Made by a program: the position numbers and the translations under genes. Under the pieces are notes generated by a model. It had not been told where the DNA came from. It ran no database searches and worked only from the letters and a program-made list of their open reading frames with translations. Of a DNA stretch of 64,000 nt, positions 53,615-60,940 are shown piece by piece. This DNA comes from Metabacillus sp. KUDC1714. Its GTDB lineage: Bacteria > Bacillota > Bacilli > Bacillales > Bacillaceae. Positions within the stretch are counted from its first letter, which is position 1. Every line of letters starts with the position of its first letter. Location of the stretch: assembly GCF_014217835.1 (NCBI RefSeq), contig NZ_CP055263.1:5025501-5089500 (forward strand), given 5' to 3'.

Positions 53615-54409
53615 TTATCTGTTTAATTGTTTCACTTTTATAGGCTTATTTTCCCTGCTAAGTTTGATGATTTCCCCGATAATACTGATTGCAATTTCTT
53701 CTGTTGTTTCCGAGCCAATTTCCAATCCGATTGGAGAATGGATCTGCTCCAACTGTTCTTGTGTGACTCCTTCACTTTTTAATTTTTCAAATATGTTTAT
53801 GACCTTTCGCTTGCTGGCGACCATCCCAATATATGCAATCGGAAATTGTAGTGCCATTTTTAATGCGATATCATCACGATCTTTTGTAACAATTACCACG
53901 TAAGACTTTTCATTGAGGTTGGCTGCAAGCATTGCCTCTCCAATATCCTCATTCACAAAAAGGTTGGACGCATTAGGAAAACGTTCCTTCGTACAGTAAC
54001 CAATCCGATCATCGACAATACAATAAGGATATTCAAGAAAATCAGCAAGCTTTGCTAACGCATAGCCTAAATGACCGGCACCAGCCAGAACGAGTTCAGG
54101 CCTGCTTGTATAGACTTCAATAAACACCCGCAACGTTCCGCCACAATTCATTTGAATCCCGTCTTTTGCATGTTTATTCAGTTTGTATTCAACGATTTTT
54201 GATTGACCCTTTTCGAGCGCCTTTACACTCTCTTCGATAATATAGTGTTCAGCCAAGCCCCCTCCGACAGTTCCTTCAATCGTACCATCACGGTATACAA
54301 TCATTTTTCCAACATGGCTGGGAGTCGAGCCTTTCGATTCAATAATCATGGCTAAAGCAAAGGTGTCGTTTTGACGTGTCAGCTTGGCCACTTTTTCCAT
54401 CAACAGCAT
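53615..54409 (-). CDS. XdhC family molybdenum-enzyme maturation protein
   Basis: A 264-residue protein of the XdhC/CoxI family, which carries sulfurated molybdenum cofactor into hydroxylases. The N-terminal XdhC domain shows SKGSTPSHVGKMIVYRDGTI, GTVGGGLAEHYI and MNCGGTLRVFIE. The C-terminal Rossmann domain has LVLAGAGHLGYALAKLADFL, VDDRIGYCTKERFP and SPIGLEIGSETTEEIAISI. The start at 54409 follows GGGGAG. It is last in the operon with the three hydroxylase subunits, 23 bp after the FAD subunit gene, in keeping with that maturation role. Bacillus subtilis PucA is the likely counterpart. Confidence 0.92.
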   Translation of the reverse strand: MLLMEKVAKLTRQNDTFALAMIIESKGSTPSHVGKMIVYRDGTIEGTVGGGLAEHYIIEESVKALEKGQSKIVEYKLNKHAKDGIQMNCGGTLRVFIEVYTSRPELVLAGAGHLGYALAKLADFLEYPYCIVDDRIGYCTKERFPNASNLFVNEDIGEAMLAANLNEKSYVVIVTKDRDDIALKMALQFPIAYIGMVASKRKVINIFEKLKSEGVTQEQLEQIHSPIGLEIGSETTEEIAISIIGEIIKLSRENKPIKVKQLNR

Positions 54410-54432
54410 GAATAGCTCCCCTTTTTTTAAAA

Positions 54433-55302
54433 TTAATTCGATTGATATTGCTTCATGCAAAGAAAATAACGTAAAAGATTTAAGGCGACTGTTTTTCTGT
54501 ATAAAGCGGTAGAGCGCTGATCGTCGATTGGTTTTATGATCTTATCGAAAGCTGCCACAATCTGAGCGATGTCTGCATCTGCTAATGGTATGGTCAATCC
54601 AAGCAACTTCTTTTCAATATCAATGGAACGAACCATAGTAGGCCCGACAGCCCCGAATGCAAAGCGAACATCTTTTATTCGAAAACCATTTAACCGGATA
54701 TATCCTGCAAACGATACTTTGGCAATTGCATCTGCGTTGCGGTTGCCGACTTTCTCAAAAACGACATGAGAACCTTCTTCTAATACGGATGGCAATATAA
54801 TTTCAATCAACATTTCATTGTGATGACGTTGAACCCTTCGTGGACCTTGAATAAAATCACTAATAGCTACTACACGATCACCATTAACGGAGCGCAGCAA
54901 AAGTTTTGTGTTGTATACATATAATAATGGCAGTGTGTCCCCAGCTGGAGAAGCGTTGCAAATATTTCCGCCCAATGTCCCTCTGTTTCTAATGGCCGGT
55001 GCCGCAATCGTTTTAATTGCGTTCTTTAATGGGATTGGAATAAGCGGGTCTTCAAGTAACTCGCTATAGGTACAGCAGGTACCGATGTGGAGATCCTTAT
55101 GATTTTGATACACCCGCTTTAGCTCAGAAAAGTGATCAATAAAAACAACCGGCTTAGGAATTTTTGGTGGGACTCCCCTTCGACTTTTGTGAAGGACCAT
55201 GACATCGGTGCCACCGGCAATGATCGTACAGTCTTCTTGATTCAATTGGCTCAAAGTTTGGTCTAAACAATCGAAGCGATACGTAGTTATTTTCTCTGCC
55301 AT
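54433..55302 (-). CDS. Molybdenum hydroxylase FAD-binding subunit
   Basis: A 289-residue medium subunit of a xanthine-dehydrogenase-type enzyme. It passes electrons from the iron-sulfur subunit to NAD or another acceptor through FAD. FAD motifs are TIIAGGTDVMVLHKSR and TLGGNICNASPAGDTLPLL, and a C-terminal CO-dehydrogenase-flavoprotein domain follows. The gene overlaps the 2Fe-2S subunit gene by 16 bp, so the subunits are translated together. It is related to PucC. Confidence 0.92.
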   Translation of the reverse strand: MAEKITTYRFDCLDQTLSQLNQEDCTIIAGGTDVMVLHKSRRGVPPKIPKPVVFIDHFSELKRVYQNHKDLHIGTCCTYSELLEDPLIPIPLKNAIKTIAAPAIRNRGTLGGNICNASPAGDTLPLLYVYNTKLLLRSVNGDRVVAISDFIQGPRRVQRHHNEMLIEIILPSVLEEGSHVVFEKVGNRNADAIAKVSFAGYIRLNGFRIKDVRFAFGAVGPTMVRSIDIEKKLLGLTIPLADADIAQIVAAFDKIIKPIDDQRSTALYRKTVALNLLRYFLCMKQYQSN

Positions 55303-55772
55303 ATGCCGTCCCCTTTTTTAGCTGCCAGGTTAATTGCATCAACAATCATATTGTAGCCCGTACATCGGCACAGATTTCCGGAAATACCTTCACGAATCTC
55401 AACCTCTGAAGGATGAGGATTTTTGGATAATAAATCTGCACTTGCCATGACCATTCCAGGAATGCAAAAACCGCATTGTACTCCTCCGGCAGTGGAATAG
55501 CTCTCATCTAAAATCTTAAATTTTTCCGTTTCCATGATCCCTTCAATCGTTTGAATATCAGCTCCATCAATCGAGCCAATTGGAATAAGGCAGCTGTTTT
55601 GCAGGAGGTTATTCACAAAAACACTGCAGGCTCCACATTCTCCTTCACCGCAGCCTTCCTTTGTTCCGATTAACTCAAACTCATCTCTTACTAAATCTAG
55701 TAATCTTTCTGTGGCAGGGGCGTCAGTTTCAACGGTTCTTCCATTAAGCGTAAATTTAATCAACCTCTTCAC
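55287..55772 (-). CDS. Molybdenum hydroxylase 2Fe-2S subunit
   Basis: A 161-residue small subunit with two [2Fe-2S] clusters. The plant-ferredoxin-type cysteines are in GCGEGECGACSVFVNN plus a following C, and the second set is in VQCGFCIPGMVM and GNLCRCTGYNMI. It links the molybdenum site to the flavin. It overlaps both its neighbours (17 and 16 bp), a tight operon. It is related to PucE of Bacillus subtilis. Confidence 0.94.
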   Translation of the reverse strand: MKRLIKFTLNGRTVETDAPATERLLDLVRDEFELIGTKEGCGEGECGACSVFVNNLLQNSCLIPIGSIDGADIQTIEGIMETEKFKILDESYSTAGGVQCGFCIPGMVMASADLLSKNPHPSEVEIREGISGNLCRCTGYNMIVDAINLAAKKGDGIWQRK

Positions 55773-57918
55773 CTTCTCTCATCCAAAGACTTTCAATAAT
55801 GACTTCTGGTGTAATTGGGATTTGCTGAAAAGAAGTTTGCAGTGCATCCTCAATCGCAGCTTGGACTGCTGGAGCGCCGCCGATCAAAGTCAATTCTCCT
55901 GCCCCTTTTGCCCCGTATGGACCATCAGCATAGGGATTATCAAATACCTTACTGCCGATTGAAACAACGTCCAATGAAGTCGGGGGCCCATAATCTGATA
56001 TGCTTTTTTGTTGGATTTTCCCTTGCTTTGACGTCATCTTTTCTAGATAACCGTACGCTAATCCTTGAGCTAAACCCCCGTCAATCTGGCCTTTCATAAT
56101 CCGTTCATCGATGACCTTTCCAACTTCATAATTGCCGTATACTTTTTCCAACTTTACATTTCCTGTTAATCGATCAACTTCTACTTCAACGAAATTAACG
56201 CCCCATGAATAAGCCGGGTAGGCATCACCCGTGAATGTCGTTTCGTCCCAAGGAATCATTTCACGGTGAACATAGTTCTCAACTATTTCTTGTTCCACTC
56301 CTATTTGCCACTGATTTTTAAGTTTTTTTGCGGCACGTTCAAGCAATTTTCCCACGATCATTGTCGTCCTGGAGGCTACTGTCGGACCGGAGTCGGGAAC
56401 CTCTTTTGTATCGGGATAAGGATACAAAATTTCTTCGTACGGGAGGTCTAGTTCTTTGGCGACAATTTTACAAAGCGTCGTCAAAATGCCTTGTCCTATA
56501 TCTGAATTTGAAATTTTTAGCGATACCTTATCGTCCTTTGATTTAATCAGCTTCACCGTTGCTTTAATATGATCTCTTTCACCACTCCCTGTAAATCCAC
56601 ATCCGTGGAGGAAAAGCGAAGTTCCTATGCCTTTTTTATAGCGCTGATTTTGCTGATTGAAACGCTGAAACTGCTCTTTTTTCTTCTTGTAATCTGACAC
56701 GTTGAGTAGGTCCTCAACCATTTCTTCCATTAATATTGGGTCTCGGAATTTTCCTTTTGTAATAGTGGGGTCTCCTTGTTTAACGAGAAATTTAAGTTTA
56801 TATTCAAGTGATTCGATGTTTGCCAGTTTACTAAGATGTCCAATATGACTTTCGATTCCGGCAAAGCTTTGTGGAGCACCAAAGCCTCTAAAGGCACCGT
56901 TCGGTACTGTATTGGTTTTTAAAACATAACCTTTTGCATGAAAATGCGGAATTTTATAAACACCCGCACTGTTTATTAATGCACGTTGCAGCACGACAGA
57001 GCTCAATCCAACATTCGCTCCTCCATCAAGAAAAATGTCAACACACATGCTCAAAATATTTCCTTCCTTATCAATGGCTGTTCGATATTTTAGTTTGGCA
57101 GGATGCCTTTTCGTCGTAACCACCATATCCTCAGATCGATCGAACACGAGCATCACCGATTTTTTGACTGCTTTAGCAGCAACGGCTACGTGACACGCCA
57201 TCATTGAAGGATAATCTTCTTTGCCGCCAAAACCTCCGCCGGTAGGACTTTGAACAACTCTGACTTCATCATCACCACATGCTAAAGCGCTTAGCAATGC
57301 ATTTTTTATATAATAAAGACATTGCATCGATCCCTGGACAATAATTTCATCATCCTTATAAATGGCGAGCATTCCTTGTGGCTCAAGGTACACATGCTCC
57401 TGATAGCCCGTATCATATTCTTCTTCGATGATTTGATGAGCTCCCTGCTCAATTGCTGAAATATTCGCTAAGCTCTCTCCAAATTCATAACTTGCCATAC
57501 ACGTGGATGTTGATTTTTGTTTGATTGCTTCTTCCAATGTATAAATAGCCTGATGTTCTTCAAATTCAATCTTCACTTCATCTAACAAACTGTACAAGAT
57601 ATTCAGATCTTTTCCAACGAGCATGAGAATCGGCTCACCAATATAATTGACCCACTCATTGGCAAAAATGGGCTGATCTTCTTTGATAATTTTGACATAA
57701 TTCGGTCCGGTGATATGCTCTGCACCAACAGCTTCATAATTATCCGGAAGAATTGGTAATTGAATAGATATGATTTTCCCATAAGCAATTGGCGACCGAT
57801 ATAAAACACCATAAACCATCTTCTCTACTTTCACGTCACTAATATAGGGCAACTGGCCAGATACTTTACCTTTATGGTCCTTTTTGGGCACAGAGGTGCT
57901 TATGTCTTTTAGATTCAT
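55756..57918 (-). CDS. Molybdenum hydroxylase large (molybdopterin-binding) subunit, xanthine dehydrogenase-type
   Basis: A 720-residue catalytic subunit. The N-terminal a/b hammerhead domain (ISDVKVEKMVYGVLYRSPIA) is followed by the Mo-binding domain with QSPTGGGFGGKEDYPSMMA, NTVPNGAFRGFGAPQ and SNSDIGQGILTTLCKIVA. The C-terminal base Glu is in GAKGAGELTLIGG. The carbon-monoxide dehydrogenase signature AYRCSFR is absent, so a purine or N-heterocycle hydroxylase is likely. It is first in the order large, 2Fe-2S, FAD, XdhC, unlike pucABCDE of Bacillus subtilis. GTTGTTGCA gives only a weak ribosome site before its ATG. Confidence 0.92.
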   Translation of the reverse strand: MNLKDISTSVPKKDHKGKVSGQLPYISDVKVEKMVYGVLYRSPIAYGKIISIQLPILPDNYEAVGAEHITGPNYVKIIKEDQPIFANEWVNYIGEPILMLVGKDLNILYSLLDEVKIEFEEHQAIYTLEEAIKQKSTSTCMASYEFGESLANISAIEQGAHQIIEEEYDTGYQEHVYLEPQGMLAIYKDDEIIVQGSMQCLYYIKNALLSALACGDDEVRVVQSPTGGGFGGKEDYPSMMACHVAVAAKAVKKSVMLVFDRSEDMVVTTKRHPAKLKYRTAIDKEGNILSMCVDIFLDGGANVGLSSVVLQRALINSAGVYKIPHFHAKGYVLKTNTVPNGAFRGFGAPQSFAGIESHIGHLSKLANIESLEYKLKFLVKQGDPTITKGKFRDPILMEEMVEDLLNVSDYKKKKEQFQRFNQQNQRYKKGIGTSLFLHGCGFTGSGERDHIKATVKLIKSKDDKVSLKISNSDIGQGILTTLCKIVAKELDLPYEEILYPYPDTKEVPDSGPTVASRTTMIVGKLLERAAKKLKNQWQIGVEQEIVENYVHREMIPWDETTFTGDAYPAYSWGVNFVEVEVDRLTGNVKLEKVYGNYEVGKVIDERIMKGQIDGGLAQGLAYGYLEKMTSKQGKIQQKSISDYGPPTSLDVVSIGSKVFDNPYADGPYGAKGAGELTLIGGAPAVQAAIEDALQTSFQQIPITPEVIIESLWMREGEEVD

Positions 57919-58392
57919 TGCAACAACACCCTTCGACTCATTTTTTAATAGACATATGATTAATAGAAACCTCTTCCTACGATTTTATATATAAGAATGA
58001 TATTTTATGATTAATTTCATTCAACAATATCGTTTTTTTATTTATTTCAAATTTAATTACAGTGAAAAATATGCGAAAGGTATAAAAAAACAGCCATATC
58101 CAGAAGGAATGCCTGTAATCAATATTTGACTATCGTACCCTTTGTAGAATAAGAATCTTTGTTCAATATTACTTATTTACGATAATTCTTTTATTTACCA
58201 AGCGTCCATTGTATTATGCTCTGAACCATCTAGTGCTCTTTCAAGTTGATGGAAACCTAATTTGATGTAAAGGAGATTAGCTGCTTGGAGCTTTTTGATT
58301 GTTTCTAAGTAACCGTATGTTTAGTGTTCCTTCGCAAAGCAAAAATATATAATTATGTGTCATACATTACCGTCTTCATCAATTAAATTCAC
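57919..58392. other. Gap between the molybdenum hydroxylase and cytidylyltransferase genes, with a GNAT remnant
   Basis: The AT-rich half nearest 57919 should carry the hydroxylase operon promoter. The other half holds decayed coding sequence (58195-58318). No terminator was seen. Confidence 0.4.
58195..58318 (-). pseudogene. GNAT acetyltransferase C-terminal remnant
   Basis: The minus strand reads YGYLETIKKLQAANLLYIKL, then GFHQLERALDGSEHNTMDAW and a stop. A-A-N-x-L-Y-x-K-L-G-F is the usual end of the GNAT fold. Stops and frame breaks lie just upstream, and the acetyl-CoA loop is absent. Confidence 0.65.
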
Positions 58393-58980
58393 CTAGCGAA
58401 AATGATAATAATCAATGGCTTTTTGGTAATCATCCAGCGTATCAACATCCATAATTACTCCTGGGTCATCTACATTTACGTATTCCTTTTCGAAACCTCC
58501 CAGGACCTCACGCAAACTACTTTCTGGGTTGGTATCGAGAATTTTCTGTTTCACTTCGCTTGATAATTTGATGGGATGACCACCTTTATAATTAAAGCTG
58601 GGAATAACTACATTCCCTTTGTATTTTGAAATTAGCTGAACGGTCTCTTTTTTAACAAGTGGACAATCTCCTGGTGTTATAAAGAAGGCTGGGGCATTTA
58701 TTTCTTTACAGCCTCTTTGAATGGAAGTAAACATCCCCTGGTTAAAGTTTTCATTATAAACAACCTTTACCTGAAATGAGTAGGCATTTTTATTGCATAC
58801 TTTTGCCATTTCCTCTTGAATGAGTTCCATTTTAAAGCCAGCTACAACGATTACTCTGCTGCATAATCCTTCAAATTTAGAAATCGTTTGCTCCAACACG
58901 GTCATTTGCCCCAGTTGCAAAGTCATTTTAAATGCATTCGCTCGGCTTGAATATCCAGCAGCTAAGACGATGGCTTCCAT
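58393..58980 (-). CDS. Molybdenum cofactor cytidylyltransferase-like NTP transferase (PucB/MocA type)
   Basis: A 195-residue nucleotidyltransferase. The nucleotide-binding start is EAIVLAAGYSSRANAFKMTL. The conserved glycine-Lys segment of the family (SxRMGxxK) is changed, with N-A-F-K. Later motifs are FFITPGDCPLV with the metal-binding Asp, and VIMDVDTLDDY. It would attach CMP to molybdopterin for the adjacent hydroxylase. The start at 58980 follows AGGGTGAT. It is upstream of the hydroxylase operon, separated by decayed sequence. Confidence 0.87.
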   Translation of the reverse strand: MEAIVLAAGYSSRANAFKMTLQLGQMTVLEQTISKFEGLCSRVIVVAGFKMELIQEEMAKVCNKNAYSFQVKVVYNENFNQGMFTSIQRGCKEINAPAFFITPGDCPLVKKETVQLISKYKGNVVIPSFNYKGGHPIKLSSEVKQKILDTNPESSLREVLGGFEKEYVNVDDPGVIMDVDTLDDYQKAIDYYHFR

Positions 58981-59231
58981 TTTTATCACCCTAATCTATC
59001 GTATAATCTTAATCATCTATTCGTCTTGTCACTTTTATACCCAAATCGTTTACATTCCCATACAGAGAAATCTCAAACTTTGTTTCACTAATGGTGATAT
59101 GTTCATTTTGAACGACATTATAACAATGTCCACACCAGACATTTCTTATCTTATTTGATAATCTTTATGATCTATCATTCATTAATAGACCTTTACGCCT
59201 CACTTGCTTTTTAACATTTCGAAGGTATCAC
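58981..59231. other. Intergenic region upstream of the cytidylyltransferase gene
   Basis: An AT-rich presumed promoter region with no gene or strong structure up to the terminator at 59232. The further stretch to 59441 also holds nothing recognisable. Confidence 0.35.
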
Positions 59232-59261
59232 AAAAATAGCCACTAGAAAGTTTCTAGTGGC
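59232..59261 (-). terminator. Terminator downstream of the DUF3291 gene
   Basis: GCCACTAGAA and TTCTAGTGGC form a 10-bp stem with a 3-base loop. On the minus strand TATTTTTG follows. It is 180 bp after the DUF3291 stop. Confidence 0.75.
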
Positions 59262-59441
59262 CAACACCAATTGTAGAAGTCACATAACTAGATAATAAGA
59301 GGGTACTTGTCGTCTCCATACCTATTAACTATAGCAAGAGTATCTATTCTTATATACTCACCTATTTGATTCAACAAATAGGTCAAGAAAGAAGAAAAGT
59401 GAGTTTTTTAGCATCATAAACGTTAACAAGAAATCATCCTG

Positions 59442-59906
59442 CTACTTAATCATACACATCTCCCCTTTTTCATCAAAAGCGAGCTTTAAGTCAAACGCAA
59501 AAAGAGTGGGGCCATTTTGAATATAATAGTTGTATCTCTTGAAAGCCTCCTCCCATGAAACATCCTCCACATTCTCTGTCCACCACACTACATATGAAAG
59601 ATGTTTCTCTTGATCTGGCTCCATCCATCTGTTCCTATTTCGCAATGCTTGGCTATGCTTACCTGAATAGGTAAAACGATATAACGATTGTAGGCTTTTC
59701 CATATCGTTAATGTCTGAACAGGGTAACCTTTCCCTTTAGCTTCTTCAGGGAAAGACACTCCATCTGATGAAAACTCCTCTACAAGATGTCCTGATACAT
59801 ATGCCTGACGCATTACTTTATATCCCATTTCATAAAACTCACGAGATTTAGGGTGGTCATAGGGGTGATTTAGCTTACCAACAGTATAAATTGAAACTAA
59901 AGCCAT
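59442..59906 (-). CDS. DUF3291 family protein
   Basis: A 154-residue protein matching DUF3291, a dimeric alpha/beta-barrel-like family of unknown function. Typical text is GYPVQTLTIWKSLQSLYRFT, YSGKHSQALRNRNRWMEP and YVVWWTENVEDVSWEEA. No signal peptide. GGAGGGC precedes the ATG. It stands alone. Confidence 0.85.
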   Translation of the reverse strand: MALVSIYTVGKLNHPYDHPKSREFYEMGYKVMRQAYVSGHLVEEFSSDGVSFPEEAKGKGYPVQTLTIWKSLQSLYRFTYSGKHSQALRNRNRWMEPDQEKHLSYVVWWTENVEDVSWEEAFKRYNYYIQNGPTLFAFDLKLAFDEKGEMCMIK

Positions 59907-60005
59907 AAACAGCCCTCCATTTACAGTATATACCTAGGTATATTCAAATTAGATGGGATCTTATAACTTCTATTTATCAAGTACAAAAGCGTAATCAGCC
60001 TTAAG

Positions 60006-60063
60006 AGTAAGAAAAAAACGATCGTCAACAAGTACAATCACTCCTGTATCTGTCTCAGACCTT
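60006..60063. repeat. Partial copy of the helicase gene 3' region
   Basis: About 58 bp match 60993-61048 inside the helicase gene with few differences (shared CAATCACTCCTGTATCTGTC, coding for the end of motif VI). Right after it, CCTTACAATGTGTTAGAAAC (60062-60081) resembles CCCTACAATGTGTAAGAAAC (60838-60857), downstream of the same gene. The two matches are in swapped order. This is a scrap of duplicated DNA, not a gene. Confidence 0.75.
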
Positions 60064-60189
60064 CCTTACAATGTGTTAGAAACTGTACAGACTGTATACA
60101 AATTCGATCTGGCGCTAAATACAAGATCGCGTCAAGTTGAGGGTAAGTCGAATGATAAAAATATGGGATGTTGATTTTCCCCCAAAAAA

Positions 60190-60228
60190 TAAAATAGAGC
60201 CGAATGAAAGACCACTCGGCTCTATTTT
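60190..60228 (-). terminator. Terminator of the coat-protein pair
   Basis: AAAATAGAGCCGA and TCGGCTCTATTTT form a perfect 13-bp stem with a 12-base loop. It lies 3 bp after the last stop and continues into a T-rich run on the minus strand. Confidence 0.9.
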
Positions 60229-60230
60229 AT

Positions 60231-60533
60231 TTAATCTTGTCCTATTTTCAATGCTTCTTCCGCATTTTTGAGGTCTTGAGAAACTTGTTCTTTGATATCG
60301 TATGCATGGTACATCTCTTTTTCTATCATGTATTGGGCAATTTTATCATGCAGGTCTATCGCAGTTTCGAGTTCACTTTTTAATACTTTTTTAATTTCTG
60401 GTGTTGCTGTCTCTGTAATAGCCACCGCCAATGATCTTACACCGGATTTGGCAGACAGCAGCAGGTCGGTTGCAATTGTCTGATCATCAATAATATCTTT
60501 AAGAGTATTTAATTTTTCTGTTTTAGTAGTCAT
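60231..60533 (-). CDS. CotF-like spore coat protein
   Basis: A 100-residue helical protein: LKDIIDDQTIATDLLLSAKS, then VRSLAVAITETATPEIKKVL and IAQYMIEKEMYHAYDIKEQV. This is the coat F domain with its usual Y-H/P-AYD-like end, and the family folds as a ferritin-like four-helix bundle. It would be made in the mother cell. AAGGGAGG precedes the ATG. It follows the second coat gene by 13 bp. Confidence 0.85.
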   Translation of the reverse strand: MTTKTEKLNTLKDIIDDQTIATDLLLSAKSGVRSLAVAITETATPEIKKVLKSELETAIDLHDKIAQYMIEKEMYHAYDIKEQVSQDLKNAEEALKIGQD

Positions 60534-60546
60534 ATATATCCTCCCT

Positions 60547-60744
60547 TTATGCTTTTTCTAAAATTTTTGATAGTTTTTTGACCGCATTAGTGGAAGCTTC
60601 GACATCTTCTTCTAATATCTTCTTTAAATCTTTATCTTCTACAAGCTCTAACATAGCTGTGCCTTTCTTTACACAGGACGTTTTAAATAACAATACTTCA
60701 TGTACTTCTAATTTTTCATGCATAGCAATGTCCTTTGTAGCCAT
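60547..60744 (-). CDS. Short CotF-related spore coat protein
   Basis: A 65-residue helical protein: MHEKLEVHEVLLFKTSCVKK and LVEDKDLKKILEEDVEASTN. It corresponds to the first helices of the coat F fold and is found as the short partner of the longer one, so the two may complete one bundle. TTGGAGGG precedes the ATG. It is first in a two-gene unit. Confidence 0.75.
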   Translation of the reverse strand: MATKDIAMHEKLEVHEVLLFKTSCVKKGTAMLELVEDKDLKKILEEDVEASTNAVKKLSKILEKA

Positions 60745-60940
60745 AGATAAATCCCTCCAATTTTTATTAATCCTTCTGTTTGGATAAGTACCCGATTCCC
60801 TTATAAGTAAACATATATTGAAAAAATGAAAAACGTTCCCTACAATGTGTAAGAAACGGGATTATTTACGCTTTTAAATCTTAATCAGACACGAGTTGTT
60901 GGGGATAAAAGACAACTTTAAAATTTAGTAAAAAGGCTCT

